A DNA stretch of 64,000 bases from Prevotella sp. Its GTDB lineage: Bacteria > Bacteroidota > Bacteroidia > Bacteroidales > Bacteroidaceae. Numbering within the stretch: position 1 is the stretch's first letter; every line of letters begins with the position of its first letter. The notes under the pieces are model-generated. The model did no database searches, was not told the origin of the DNA, and worked only from the letters and a program-made list of their open reading frames with translations. Shown here one piece after another: positions 24,071 to 33,158 of the stretch. The translations under genes and the position numbers were made by a program. The stretch is from contig JAFTFX010000031.1 of the NCBI GenBank assembly GCA_017458225.1, forward strand, positions 1 to 64,000, in the 5' to 3' direction.

Positions 24071-24140
24071 TCAGCCTGATGAGCATTCTTTTTTAGTCTG
24101 ATGAGTATTCTTTTTTAGTTTTTCAGCCTGATGAATGCCT
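24071..24140. repeat. 22-bp tandem repeat copying the 3' end of the hydrate-repair gene
   Basis: CTGATGAGCATTCTTTTTTA (from 24076) and CTGATGAGTATTCTTTTTTA (from 24098) are direct repeats 22 bp apart. A third CTGATGAATGCC at 24128 is the end of the coding sequence of the upstream gene (…FIRLKN). The last codons and stop were copied into the spacer. Confidence 0.8.
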
Positions 24141-25629
24141 TGGGCAGATAGTTGATCAGGTCGCTGGCAATCAGACTCTCCTGTCCCAACTCGCGTGCAG
24201 CCAGGTCGCCGGCCAGTCCGTGCAGATAGACTCCCAGGACGCAGGCCACCTGTCGGTCGTAGCCATTGGCCAGCAGACCGGTGATGATGCCTGTCAGCAC
24301 GTCGCCGCTGCCGGCTGTTGCCATGCCGGCATTGCCCGTGGTATTGAAGACGATGTGTCCGTCGGGCATGCAGATGGCGGTGTGCTGTCCTTTCAGGATG
24401 ACGTAGCCCTGCAGTCGTTCTGCCAGTTCGCGTGCTTTGGTCAGACGCTCATAAGAGTCAACGCATTTTCCTTCAATCCGTTCCAGTTCTTTGGGATGCG
24501 GTGTCAGAATGATACCCTTGGGCAGTTGTTGCAGCCAAGCCCGTCGGTTAGCCAGGATGTTCAGTGCGTCAGCGTCGACCACCAGTGGGCACTGTGTGCG
24601 TCGCAGCTGGGCTATCAGCGTGATTGATGTCTGTTCGCTGGTGCCCAGTCCCGGTCCGATGCCCACCGCCTGATAGTCTTCTGTGGGTACACCCTCGCTG
24701 AAGGTGGTCTCTTCGTGGTCTATGCTGACGATAGCTTCCGGTACGGCAGTCTGTATGATGGGCACATTGCGTTTGGGCGTGTGCAGCGTCACCTTGCCCA
24801 CGCCAGATCGCAGACAGGCTTTCGTTGCCAGGATGGCAGCACCAGCCATGCCGTAGCTGCCGGCAATGATCAGTGCATGTCCCATCTCGCCTTTGTGGGC
24901 GAAGCGGTTGCGTGGCCTGAGCAGTTGTCTCATCTGCTCTTCTTCCAGCAATGTGTAGTGGGCATCCATCTTGTTGATGCCTTCCTGGCTGAGGCGTATG
25001 TCGAGAATGCGCAGTTGTCCGATGTAAGCCTGGTTCTCGGCGAAGAGGAACGACAACTTGATATGTCCGAGCGTTAAGGTCTGGGTAGCGCGGATGATGT
25101 TGGCGCTGACGTTGTAGGTGTTGTCTTCCGTCATCAGCCCCGATGGTACGTCGATGCTGACGACATCGGCCTTCGAGGCGTTGATATATTTCACCAGCGC
25201 GGCAAAGCCGCCGGCCAGCGGCTTGTTCAGCCCCGAGCCGAACAGTCCGTCGACCACCAGCATGCCCTGTTCCAGTTTGGGCGGGTCGAACTCTTGTGTG
25301 ATTTCAGTCAGCAGGGGCATGCCCTTCTTGTCGCACAGGCGTTTTTTGTTTTCTGTGCAGTCGGCCGACAGGTGTCCTGTGATATTGAAGAGATAGGTCT
25401 GCACCTGATAGTCCTGTTCTATCAGCATACGGGCAACGGCCATTGCGTCGCCGCCATTGTTGCCCGGTCCGGCAAAGACCACCACGGGTACTGTTCTGGG
25501 CCATCGTTCGGTGATGGCTCTTGTCAGTGTGCGTGCTGCCCGCTCCATTAAATCAATCGACTTGATGGGTTCGTGCTCAATGGTGTATTTGTCCAGTTCG
25601 CGTATCTGGGTGCTCGTAAATATCTTCAT
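24115..25629 (-). CDS. nnr: Bifunctional NAD(P)H-hydrate epimerase / ADP-dependent dehydratase
   Basis: 504 residues, the usual length of the fused enzyme. It repairs hydrated NAD(P)H. The N-terminal epimerase (YjeF_N) shows IRELDKYTIEHEPI, VFAGPGNNGGDAMAVARML near 50, VDGLFGSGLNKPL and SIDVPSGL. The C-terminal ribokinase-like dehydratase shows GEMGHALIIAGSYGMAGAAILA near 245, GIGPGLGTS, VVDADALNIL, LTPHPKELERI, and the catalytic NTTGNAGMATAGSGDVLTG near 430. Cytoplasmic. It has its own -7 element (25638-25645), and its 3' end is repeated in tandem downstream. Confidence 0.95.
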   Translation of the reverse strand: MKIFTSTQIRELDKYTIEHEPIKSIDLMERAARTLTRAITERWPRTVPVVVFAGPGNNGGDAMAVARMLIEQDYQVQTYLFNITGHLSADCTENKKRLCDKKGMPLLTEITQEFDPPKLEQGMLVVDGLFGSGLNKPLAGGFAALVKYINASKADVVSIDVPSGLMTEDNTYNVSANIIRATQTLTLGHIKLSFLFAENQAYIGQLRILDIRLSQEGINKMDAHYTLLEEEQMRQLLRPRNRFAHKGEMGHALIIAGSYGMAGAAILATKACLRSGVGKVTLHTPKRNVPIIQTAVPEAIVSIDHEETTFSEGVPTEDYQAVGIGPGLGTSEQTSITLIAQLRRTQCPLVVDADALNILANRRAWLQQLPKGIILTPHPKELERIEGKCVDSYERLTKARELAERLQGYVILKGQHTAICMPDGHIVFNTTGNAGMATAGSGDVLTGIITGLLANGYDRQVACVLGVYLHGLAGDLAARELGQESLIASDLINYLPKAFIRLKN

Positions 25630-25637
25630 AGCGTCGA

Positions 25638-25645
25638 CAAAAATA
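25638..25645 (-). promoter_or_regulatory. -7 element of the hydrate-repair gene
   Basis: TATTTTTG on the minus strand, 9 nt before the ATG at 25629. The very short leader makes this less certain. Confidence 0.4.
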
Positions 25646-25731
25646 CAAAACTTTTGTAATAATAGGAAACAATTGGACTTTAAAAAATGTTTTTTGACAC
25701 GTTTTTTGTCCGCATGTTGACAAATCTGTTT

Positions 25732-27396
25732 CTATTCAACTTGTATGATATGGTCGCAATAGTCAACAACAGCCTGCCGGTGAGTGACGAATATGACCGT
25801 GCGCTGCTGGTTGCGCAGCAGGTTGTCAAGCAGTTGCCGCTCGGTGTCGGCATCCAGTGCGCTGGTGGCTTCGTCGAGCAGGATGATGCTGCCCGGGCGC
25901 AGCAGTGCCCTGGCGATGGCGATGCGCTGTGCCTGTCCTTCCGACAGTCCGCCGCCTTGTTCGGCAAATGTGGTGTCGAGCCCGTCGGGCAGTTCGAGAG
26001 CGAACTGTGCGCAGGCTGTTTGCAGCGCCTCCGTCATCTGCTCGTCGGTAGCGTCGGGGGCACCTATGCGCAGGTTGTCGCGCAGTGTGCCGCTCAGCAG
26101 GGTGTTGCCTTGCGGTACATAGACGAAGTTGCAGCGGTGGAGTGGGGTAAGGGCCTGTTCATGCTCGCCGTTGTAGATGGCTATTCTGCCTTGCTGTGGT
26201 GTGATGAGCGCCAGCAGCAACCTGATCATGGTGGTCTTGCCAGAGCCTGTCTCGCCCAGGATGGCTGTGCAGGTGCCGGGGGCAAAGTCGTAGGTGGCGT
26301 TGACAACGGTGGGCAACGGGTTCTGCGGATACTGATAGGTCACGTTCTCGAACCTTACGCCGCAGGGCGCTTCCAGCAGGTGCGCGTCGCCTTGCAACTC
26401 TTCGGGTATCTCCTCCAGTTCCATCAGTCGTTCTGCCGAAGTGAACACGCTGACGAATGCCGGTGCCAGCTTGGTCAGGTCGCGTGCCGGTCCCTGTATG
26501 CGGTAGACCAGCTGCAGGAAGGCCGTCATGGCTCCGAAGGTGATGGTGCCGTCGTGCAGCCGCAGCAGTCCCCAGAGGAAGGCAATCAGATAGCCCAGTG
26601 AAAAGCCTGTGTTCAGAAACAGGTTCGACGTGACGGAGAAAGCCGTGCGTCTCTTGACGCGCTGCCTCAGCTCCGACTGGCTGTCCTCCAACCGGTCCAG
26701 CATCTGTTCGTCGGCCTCCATCGTCTTCACCAGCATGCGGTGCTGCATGGTCTCGGTCAGCACGCTCTGTATCACGCTGTCGCTTTCGCGCACCTTGCGG
26801 CTGAGCTGTCTCATCTTGGCAATGTAGAAGCGGCTCAGCAGGATGAAGACGGGCAGGATGCCCACGGTCACGATGGCCAGCCAGGTGTCCATTTGCAACA
26901 AGTAGAAGAAGGCACCGATGAACATGGCAATCGTTGAGATGGTTGACGGCAGCGTCTCGGTCAGGAAGTTCACCACGTGGTTAACGTCGGTTTGCAGACG
27001 GTTGATCACGTCGCCTGAATGCATGGCTTCGCGTCCGCGCCATTCCGAGCGAAGCAGTCGGGCCAGCGTGTGCTGCTGCATGCGGTTGCGGGCTCTGACA
27101 CCCAGGATGTTCTTGATCCAGACACGCGAGATGCCGATGGCAAATTCGCACAGCACGAGAGCCGCCATGATGCCCACGGCACCGTAGATGGAACCTTCGC
27201 GGGCTCCCGAACCAATGTCGATGGCGCGCTGCATGGCCCATACGGTCAGTAGACTGATGGCCACTCCCAGCAGACCGATGGTGGCATTCAACGTGGCCTG
27301 CAGGCGGTTGCCTTTCCATACGTTCCACAGCCATGCGACCATCTGCCGTATGGTGAACTTATTGTCTGTCGTTTGAAAAAAGTGCCGTATATTCAA
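25732..27396 (-). CDS. ABC exporter, fused permease and ATPase
   Basis: 554 residues. An ABC transmembrane domain with six helices (about 30-320), then a nucleotide-binding domain: Walker A AILGETGSGKTTMIRLL near 375, Q-loop YVPQGNTLLSG, signature LSEGQAQRIAIARALL near 478, Walker B IILLDEATSALD, and H-loop VTHR. It is a half-transporter that would act as a dimer; the substrate cannot be told from sequence (lipid or drug exporters look alike). The start used is a TTG at 27396, 8 nt after nadK; an ATG at 27342 is the alternative. An operon with nadK is likely. Confidence 0.9.
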   Translation of the reverse strand: MNIRHFFQTTDNKFTIRQMVAWLWNVWKGNRLQATLNATIGLLGVAISLLTVWAMQRAIDIGSGAREGSIYGAVGIMAALVLCEFAIGISRVWIKNILGVRARNRMQQHTLARLLRSEWRGREAMHSGDVINRLQTDVNHVVNFLTETLPSTISTIAMFIGAFFYLLQMDTWLAIVTVGILPVFILLSRFYIAKMRQLSRKVRESDSVIQSVLTETMQHRMLVKTMEADEQMLDRLEDSQSELRQRVKRRTAFSVTSNLFLNTGFSLGYLIAFLWGLLRLHDGTITFGAMTAFLQLVYRIQGPARDLTKLAPAFVSVFTSAERLMELEEIPEELQGDAHLLEAPCGVRFENVTYQYPQNPLPTVVNATYDFAPGTCTAILGETGSGKTTMIRLLLALITPQQGRIAIYNGEHEQALTPLHRCNFVYVPQGNTLLSGTLRDNLRIGAPDATDEQMTEALQTACAQFALELPDGLDTTFAEQGGGLSEGQAQRIAIARALLRPGSIILLDEATSALDADTERQLLDNLLRNQQRTVIFVTHRQAVVDYCDHIIQVE

Positions 27397-27404
27397 TGTT
27401 CAAT

Positions 27405-28292
27405 TCATCTTAAGTCTGCTCCCCACATCATCTTCTCGCGCAGGGTGGCGAAATAGCGCGTGCCGCTGCGCTTCACGATCTTGGCTGAATAAGGCGCACG
27501 CGACAGCCGGAGCGTGGTGCCTTCCGGCAGTTTGCACGACCTGCCGTCGATGCCCACCAGGAATGTGTGACTGCGGCTGCTGACGGTCAGCTCTATCTGA
27601 GCCGTGTCGGGCAGTACGATAGGGCGCACGTTCAGTGAATGCGGCGCAACGGCAGTCATCACGATGACCCCCGTTCGCGGCACGATGATAGGCCCTCCGT
27701 TCGACAGCGAGTAGGCCGTAGAGCCCGTCGGTGTCGACACCACCAGTCCGTCGGCCTGATAGGTGGTCAGGTATTCGCCGTTGATGCTGGCGCGAATGGA
27801 AATCATCGATGCTGTGTCGCGTTTCAGTATCGACACATCGTTGAGTGCACACTCGTTGCCTTCAATCGGTTCGCCGTTGGTCTCTACACGAATCAAGGCG
27901 CGGCTCTCCACCGAGTAGTCGCCGCAGAACAGCGCATCGATGGTGTCTTCAATGTCGTTCACGCTGGTGTCGGCCAGAAAGCCCAGCCGCCCCATGTTCA
28001 CACCCACGATGGGAGTCTCTGTCGGCCCCACCATGCTGGCAGTCTTCAACAGTGTTCCGTCGCCGCCCATGGAGATGGCAAAGTCTGCATTGATGTCGGC
28101 CAGACTGACAAACTCGGTAAAGTCGGGCGAGTCAGTGAAATCCTGGAAGGCAGAGCTCAGGAATGTGTAGTATTCCTTTTCAATGAATATCTTTGCACCG
28201 TGATTGCGCAGACTGCTCAGTACCGACCGGATGGCAATCGACTTGTGCTGTTGATAGACATTGCCGAAAAGGGCGAAACGAAGTGTTGACAT
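27405..28292 (-). CDS. nadK: NAD kinase
   Basis: 295 residues. It phosphorylates NAD to NADP in the cytoplasm. The GGDGT motif is in SMGGDGTLLKTASM near residue 73, GVNMGRLGFLAD follows near 97, then LNDVSILKR, and the glycine-rich TPTGSTAYSLSNGGPI near 185. Length and order are normal for NadK. The upstream side holds a -7 box and the second 22-bp repeat trimer; transcription is divergent from the DJ-1-like gene. Confidence 0.96.
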   Translation of the reverse strand: MSTLRFALFGNVYQQHKSIAIRSVLSSLRNHGAKIFIEKEYYTFLSSAFQDFTDSPDFTEFVSLADINADFAISMGGDGTLLKTASMVGPTETPIVGVNMGRLGFLADTSVNDIEDTIDALFCGDYSVESRALIRVETNGEPIEGNECALNDVSILKRDTASMISIRASINGEYLTTYQADGLVVSTPTGSTAYSLSNGGPIIVPRTGVIVMTAVAPHSLNVRPIVLPDTAQIELTVSSRSHTFLVGIDGRSCKLPEGTTLRLSRAPYSAKIVKRSGTRYFATLREKMMWGADLR

Positions 28293-28316
28293 ATACCTTA
28301 TTATATTTTATCGGGT

Positions 28317-28325
28317 GCAAAGGTA
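28317..28325 (-). promoter_or_regulatory. -7 element of the nadK promoter
   Basis: TACCTTTGC on the minus strand, 24 nt before the nadK ATG. Part of the 28293-28594 divergent gap, which otherwise holds the repeat trimer at 28411-28473 and the opposite promoter at 28551. Confidence 0.6.
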
Positions 28326-28410
28326 ATGATTTTCCTTTAAATGCGCAAATAATAAAGGAATGGATGTCAATGAAAGTTTAAATGAAAGGTGGTTAACAAT
28401 GAATCGTTTT

Positions 28411-28473
28411 ACAAACTCGTCGACTTTGTTAAACAAACTCGTCGACTTTGTTAAACAAACTCGTCGACTTTGT
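28411..28473. repeat. 22-bp near-palindromic tandem repeat, three copies (locus 2)
   Basis: ACAAACTCGTCGACTTTGT at 28411-28429, 28433-28451 and 28455-28473, again exactly 22 bp apart with TTA linkers. The copies are identical in core to those at 5050-5112. It lies between the divergent nadK and DJ-1-like genes, upstream of both promoters. Confidence 0.95.
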
Positions 28474-28550
28474 AAGACGGTTTGCCGTCGGTTGTTTTCT
28501 GTTTTGTAAAAAAATACAATCAAAATCACGGTTTATTCCGTTTTTCTTCG

Positions 28551-28559
28551 TACATTTGC
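28551..28559 (+). promoter_or_regulatory. -7 element of the DJ-1/ispD/recG operon
   Basis: TACATTTGC, 35 nt before the DJ-1-like start. No TTG at -33, where the sequence reads CGGTTTATT. Confidence 0.5.
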
Positions 28560-28594
28560 ATCACAAAGAACCTGTAATTGAAAAAAGTAAGCAA

Positions 28595-29164
28595 ATGGCA
28601 AAAGTTTATGTTTTCCTGGCCAACGGCTTCGAAGATGTCGAAGCGTTGATTCCCGTCGACGTGTTGCGTCGCGGTGGCATAGAAGTGGTAACCGTCAGCG
28701 TGGTCGACGATTCCCAGGTGGTGGAGACGGCTCATCGTGTGCGCATTGAGGCAGACCGGATGTTTGCCGATTGCGACTTCAGCGATGCCGACCTGCTGAT
28801 GCTGCCGGGCGGAATGCCTGGGGCCAGCAACCTGAACAATCACGACGGCGTGCGCAGTGCACTGCTGAAACAGCATGCTGCAGGCAAGCGGGTGGCTGCC
28901 ATCTGTGCCGCTCCGCTGGTGCTGGGCGGACTGGGCATCCTGCGCGGCAAGCGGGCCACCTGTTATCCAGGCTTCGAGCAGACGCTGGAAGGCGCTACCT
29001 ATACAGGCAACCTCTGCACCGTCGACGGCAATGTGACCACTGGTGAGGGTCCTGCTGCTGCCTTCCCCTTTGCCTACGCCCTGCTCTCGCAGCTGAAGGA
29101 CGAACAGACGGCCCGGCAAGTGGCTGTGGGCATGCGATATGCACACTTAATGGAGCGCGAGTGA
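28595..29164 (+). CDS. DJ-1/PfpI family protein (YajL/ThiJ-like)
   Basis: 189 residues from the ATG at 28595 ([18 protein letters not shown]). The upstream frame reads through repeats and promoter, so it is excluded. The fold markers are [35 protein letters not shown], the nucleophile elbow [15 protein letters not shown] with its cysteine near residue 105, and the conserved ATCYPGFE. Family members act in protein and nucleotide deglycation or as chaperones; the specific role here is not known. Its stop overlaps the ispD start by 1 nt (TGATG), so the two are translationally coupled. Confidence 0.9.
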   Translation: MAKVYVFLANGFEDVEALIPVDVLRRGGIEVVTVSVVDDSQVVETAHRVRIEADRMFADCDFSDADLLMLPGGMPGASNLNNHDGVRSALLKQHAAGKRVAAICAAPLVLGGLGILRGKRATCYPGFEQTLEGATYTGNLCTVDGNVTTGEGPAAAFPFAYALLSQLKDEQTARQVAVGMRYAHLMERE

Positions 29165-29817
29165 TGGATTATGTAATCATCGTGGCAGGCGGCAAAGGCC
29201 TGCGAATGGGTGGCGACATTCCCAAGCAGTTCCTGCCGGTGGCAGGACTGCCGGTGCTGATGCGTACCATGCTGCGCTTCCGCGAGGCGCTGCCCGAATT
29301 GCAGATTATCCTGGTACTGCCCAAGGCTCAGCAGGAATACTGGCGAGGCCTGTGTGCTGCCCATCAGTTTAACATCGACTATCTGTTGGCCGATGGCGGC
29401 AAGACACGCTTCCACTCCGTTCAGAGCGGACTGGCACTCGTGCCCGACGATGCTGAGGGCGTGGTGGGTGTTCACGACGGCGTGCGTCCCTTCGTGTCGG
29501 TAGAGGTCATCCGCCGTTGCTATGAGGAGGCTCGCACGGCCAAGGCCGTCATTCCCGTCATTCCCGTTGTGGAGACCTTGCGCCACGTCACCGAGGGCAC
29601 CAAGCCGCGCGATGAATACCGGCTGGTGCAGACACCCCAGTGCTTCGACATCCAGTTGCTGAAGGCTGCCAACAGTCAGCCCTATCGCGACTCGTTCACC
29701 GACGATGCCTCGGTGGTGGAGGCCTACGGACATGCCGTCACACTCGTAGACGGCAACCGCGAGAACATCAAAATCACCACCCCTGCCGACCTGCTCTTAG
29801 CCGAATCATTGTTGTAA
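29164..29817 (+). CDS. ispD: 2-C-methyl-D-erythritol 4-phosphate cytidylyltransferase IspD
   Basis: 217 residues from the ATG at 29164; a GTG one codon earlier is also in frame but overlaps the previous stop more. It makes CDP-methylerythritol from CTP and MEP, the third step of the non-mevalonate isoprenoid pathway. The nucleotide site [18 protein letters not shown] is at the N-terminus; [14 protein letters not shown] near 100, LVQTPQCFD near 155, [31 protein letters not shown] at the end. Undecaprenyl carrier for the dcw enzymes depends on this pathway. Confidence 0.95.
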   Translation: MDYVIIVAGGKGLRMGGDIPKQFLPVAGLPVLMRTMLRFREALPELQIILVLPKAQQEYWRGLCAAHQFNIDYLLADGGKTRFHSVQSGLALVPDDAEGVVGVHDGVRPFVSVEVIRRCYEEARTAKAVIPVIPVVETLRHVTEGTKPRDEYRLVQTPQCFDIQLLKAANSQPYRDSFTDDASVVEAYGHAVTLVDGNRENIKITTPADLLLAESLL

Positions 29818-29820
29818 AAA

Positions 29821-31917
29821 TTGGACATCCTCTCACAAGACATCATGTACTTGCCGGGCGTAGGCCCTAACCGCAAGAAAATGCTGAGTCAGGAACTCGG
29901 CATAGAGAGCTATGGCGACTTGTTGGAGTACTATCCCTATAAGTATGTCGACAGGAGCAAGGTCTACGAGGTGCGCGAGCTGACGGGCGACATGCCCTTC
30001 GTGCAAGTGGTGGGACATATCCTGAGTTTTGAGACCTTCCCGATGGGGCCGCGCAAGGAACGGGTGGTCGCCCACTTCAGCGACGGCACGGGCATCATGG
30101 ATCTGGTGTGGTTCAATGGCGGAAAATATGCCAAGCAGAGCTACAAGATAGGCAAGGACTATCTGGTCTTTGGAAGACCGTCGGTGTTCAACAACCGCAT
30201 TCAGGTGCAGCATCCTGACATTGATGATGCAACGAAGGTGGACACGACGGCCATGGGCATGCAGCCCTACTACAACACGACGGAGAAGATGAAGAAGGTG
30301 AACTTCAACTCGCGTGCGGTAGAACGGCTGACCAAGACACTGCTGGAGAAACTGAAAGAGCCGCTGCCTGAGACTATCATCCCTGACATACTCGCCAGCC
30401 GTCATCTGATGTCGCGCAACGAAGCCCTGCGTACCATTCATTATCCGCAGAATGCACGCGATCTGGAGCGTGCCCGTCTGCGCATGAAGTTCGAGGAACT
30501 CTTTTTCGTACAATTAAATATATTAAGGTATGCAAGCGACCTGCGGCGCAAATATCGCGGCTATGTGTTCAATCGCATCGGTGAGCTGTTCAATACCTTT
30601 TATAAAGAGAACCTGCCTTTCGAGTTGACCAACGCCCAGAAACGGGTGATTCGCGAGATACGGCAGGACACCTGTTCGGGTCGGCAGATGAACCGTCTGT
30701 TGCAAGGCGATGTAGGTTCGGGCAAGACTCTTGTGGCACTGATGTCGATGCTTATTGCACTTGATAATGGCTATCAGGCCTGCATCATGGCACCTACGGA
30801 GATTCTCGCTGAGCAACATCTGGTGACCATCAAGGATTTCCTGAAAGACATGCCTGTCCGAGTGGAACTGCTCACGGGCATCGTGAAGGGCAAGCGCCGG
30901 CAGGAAGTGCTCGACGGCCTGCTTACGGGCGAAGTGCAGATACTGGTGGGCACCCATGCGGTGATTGAAGACACCGTGCAGTTCCAGAAACTGGGCATGG
31001 TGGTGGTCGACGAACAGCATCGCTTCGGCGTGGCTCAGCGTGCTAAGCTGTGGAGCAAAAGTGAACAGCCGCCCCATGTGCTGGTGATGACGGCAACGCC
31101 CATTCCGCGCACACTGGCCATGACGCTCTATGGCGACCTGGACGTGAGCGTCATTGATGAACTGCCGCCCGGACGTAAGCCCATCCAGACGACACATGTC
31201 TTTGACAATCGCATGACCTCGCTCTATGAGGGCATTCGCAGGCAGATTCGTGAAGGTCGGCAGGTCTACATCGTGTTCCCCTTGATCGAGGAGAGCGAGA
31301 AATCGGATTTGAAGAATCTGGAACAGGGCTTCGAAGTGCTCCGTGAGGCTTTCCCTGAGTTCCGCCTGAGCAAGGTGCACGGCAAGATGAAGCCTAAGGA
31401 CAAGGAAGAAGAAATGCAGAAGTTCGTTCGTGGGGAGACGCAGATACTCGTGGCAACAACCGTGATCGAGGTGGGGGTCAATGTGCCCAATGCCTCTGTG
31501 ATGGTCATCCTCGATGCCCAGCGGTTCGGACTTTCGCAGCTCCATCAGCTCAGAGGCCGCGTGGGGCGCGGTGCCGACCAGTCGTTTTGCATCCTGGTTA
31601 CTACCTATAAACTCAGCGAGGACACACGCAAGCGTATTGATATCATGTGCGAAACGAACGATGGCTTCCGCATTGCCGAGGCCGACCTGAAGTTGCGTGG
31701 CCCCGGCGATCTGGAGGGAACCCAGCAGAGCGGTATGGCCTTCGACCTGAAGATTGCCGATATTGCCCGCGACGGACAAGTGGTGCAGATGGCCCGCGAC
31801 GAGGCCCAGAAAGTGATTGACGAGGATCCCCTGTGCCAATCGCTTAAATATCAGATGCTTTGGAACCGACTGAAGGAATTACGTAAAACCAATGTTAATT
31901 GGGCGGCCATTTCCTGA
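29821..31917 (+). CDS. recG: ATP-dependent DNA helicase RecG
   Basis: 698 residues. It remodels stalled replication forks and branch-migrates Holliday junctions. The N-terminal wedge/OB part starts DIMYLPGVGPNRKKML; helicase motifs follow: RLLQGDVGSGKTLVALM (Walker A, near 295), MAPTEILAEQH, VVDEQHRFGVAQR (DEQH), MTATPIPRTLAMTLYGD, and DELPPGRKPI. The C-terminal helicase part has VHGKMKPKDKEEEM and QLRGRVGRGADQ. The start is a TTG at 29821, 3 nt after ispD; an ATG eight codons in would cut the conserved N-terminus. Confidence 0.95.
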   Translation: MDILSQDIMYLPGVGPNRKKMLSQELGIESYGDLLEYYPYKYVDRSKVYEVRELTGDMPFVQVVGHILSFETFPMGPRKERVVAHFSDGTGIMDLVWFNGGKYAKQSYKIGKDYLVFGRPSVFNNRIQVQHPDIDDATKVDTTAMGMQPYYNTTEKMKKVNFNSRAVERLTKTLLEKLKEPLPETIIPDILASRHLMSRNEALRTIHYPQNARDLERARLRMKFEELFFVQLNILRYASDLRRKYRGYVFNRIGELFNTFYKENLPFELTNAQKRVIREIRQDTCSGRQMNRLLQGDVGSGKTLVALMSMLIALDNGYQACIMAPTEILAEQHLVTIKDFLKDMPVRVELLTGIVKGKRRQEVLDGLLTGEVQILVGTHAVIEDTVQFQKLGMVVVDEQHRFGVAQRAKLWSKSEQPPHVLVMTATPIPRTLAMTLYGDLDVSVIDELPPGRKPIQTTHVFDNRMTSLYEGIRRQIREGRQVYIVFPLIEESEKSDLKNLEQGFEVLREAFPEFRLSKVHGKMKPKDKEEEMQKFVRGETQILVATTVIEVGVNVPNASVMVILDAQRFGLSQLHQLRGRVGRGADQSFCILVTTYKLSEDTRKRIDIMCETNDGFRIAEADLKLRGPGDLEGTQQSGMAFDLKIADIARDGQVVQMARDEAQKVIDEDPLCQSLKYQMLWNRLKELRKTNVNWAAIS

Positions 31918-31964
31918 CAGCGTAAACGTTTAAGTGTTAAAAGACCCCAAAAAACACACTTGAG

Positions 31965-31998
31965 TTGCCGTTTTCTTGCGGTTTTGTATTACTTTTGC
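31965..31998 (+). promoter_or_regulatory. Promoter of the M23/LysM peptidase gene
   Basis: TTG at 31965-31967 and TACTTTTGC at 31990-31998, 22 nt apart. The -7 box is a good TAnnTTTG match; the leader to the ATG is ~75 nt. Confidence 0.5.
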
Positions 31999-32076
31999 AC
32001 CGTCTATTTGAATAGCCGATATTGTTTTCCATTTGGAACAAGGCTGCTTTTTGACCCTAAAAACATTAACCAAAAA

Positions 32077-33021
32077 ATGATGATTCTTAAGAAAATTAGA
32101 AATATTGCAGTTATTGTCGCCACCTCATTTGCCGTGCTTCCCGTCATGGGACAGGACCTGCTGGCCAATCAGGCTCCCATTGATCGCAAGATGAAGTCAG
32201 TGGATGCTGAGATGCTGAAGCAACTGGTTGAGATTGAGGAGTATGACTCGCCTGCCGATGAGTTGTATGAAGATTGGGACAATACCTATGCACACCGCCA
32301 GACAGCATTGCCCGATTCGTTCCGCATTGACTTGCGCGACTTCTATATGCCTACTCCGAGTCGCGTGATAACGTCGAACTTCGGTTCACGCTGGGGCCGT
32401 CAGCACAAGGGCCTTGACATCAAGGTGTATATAGGCGATACAATCCGTGCTGCATTCAGCGGAAAGGTGCGTGTGGTGCGCTACGAGGGACGAGGCTACG
32501 GCAAATACGTCGTTATTCGTCACCCCAACGGACTGGAGACCATCTACGGACACATGTCGAAACAGCTTGTTGCTGAAAATCAGGATGTGAAGGCCGGCGA
32601 ACCCATCGGACTGGGTGGCAATACGGGCCGCAGCACAGGCTCGCACCTGCATTTCGAGACCCGTCTCTGCGGCGTGGCACTGAATCCTGCCATCATGTTC
32701 GACTTTGTCAACCAGGACATCGTGAACGACTTCTATGTGTTCCATAAGGATTCCTACGAGCAGGATGGTCGTTTGGCCACACAGCTTCGCGGAGCCAATG
32801 GCAAGCACGGCTACGATCCTGCTATGGTGAACAGTCCCAATGTGGGTAAGTCGCACCAGGCTTCCAGCGGTGGTTCTGCTCGCTATCATAAGGTTCGCAA
32901 AGGCGAGACGCTCTCGTCGATTGCACGTAAGCATGGCACCAGTGTGAAGGCTATCTGCAAGCTGAACCGCATCAGTCAGAACGTTCGCCTGCGTCCAGGA
33001 CAAATTTTGAAGTACAATTGA
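32077..33021 (+). CDS. M23 metallopeptidase with C-terminal LysM domain
   Basis: 314 residues from ATG 32077; upstream in-frame codons cover the promoter. A signal peptide (IAVIVATSFAVLPVMGQ) leads to a LytM/M23 peptidase domain at about 90-215: SNFGSRWGRQHKGLDIKVY (Zn ligand region), NGLETIYGHMSKQL, and the HxH motif GSHLHFETRL. A LysM peptidoglycan-binding domain ends the protein (HKVRKGETLSSIARKHGTS). It should act in the periplasm as a peptidoglycan endopeptidase, or as a divisome regulator if inactive; the HLHFE and HKGLD residues argue for activity. Confidence 0.93.
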   Translation: MMILKKIRNIAVIVATSFAVLPVMGQDLLANQAPIDRKMKSVDAEMLKQLVEIEEYDSPADELYEDWDNTYAHRQTALPDSFRIDLRDFYMPTPSRVITSNFGSRWGRQHKGLDIKVYIGDTIRAAFSGKVRVVRYEGRGYGKYVVIRHPNGLETIYGHMSKQLVAENQDVKAGEPIGLGGNTGRSTGSHLHFETRLCGVALNPAIMFDFVNQDIVNDFYVFHKDSYEQDGRLATQLRGANGKHGYDPAMVNSPNVGKSHQASSGGSARYHKVRKGETLSSIARKHGTSVKAICKLNRISQNVRLRPGQILKYN

Positions 33022-33042
33022 TTCTTCAATAGCAATAAATTG

Positions 33043-33079
33043 AATAACGGCCAAAATTTTCAAAATTTTGGCCATTATT
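33043..33079 (+). terminator. Terminator after the M23/LysM gene
   Basis: AATAACGGCCAAAATTTT (33043-33060) pairs with AAAATTTTGGCCATTATT (33062-33079) around a single C, an 18-bp stem with one G-T pair. It is followed by CTTTAAATTTT. A part-copy of the stem (TTTTAGCCAAAATT) follows at 33087. Confidence 0.75.
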
Positions 33080-33104
33080 CTTTAAATTTTAGCCAAAATT
33101 CTTT

Positions 33105-33132
33105 TTGACCTCTATTAATATTTGTAATTTTG
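33105..33132 (+). promoter_or_regulatory. hpt promoter
   Basis: TTG at 33105-33107 and TAATTTTG at 33125-33132, 17 nt apart; start codon 26 nt downstream. Confidence 0.5.
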
Positions 33133-33158
33133 TACCCACAACATAATATAGAACCGCA

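Noticed and set aside
30523-31839. 438-codon open frame opposite recG
   Set aside because: Shadow of recG, which carries complete helicase motifs.
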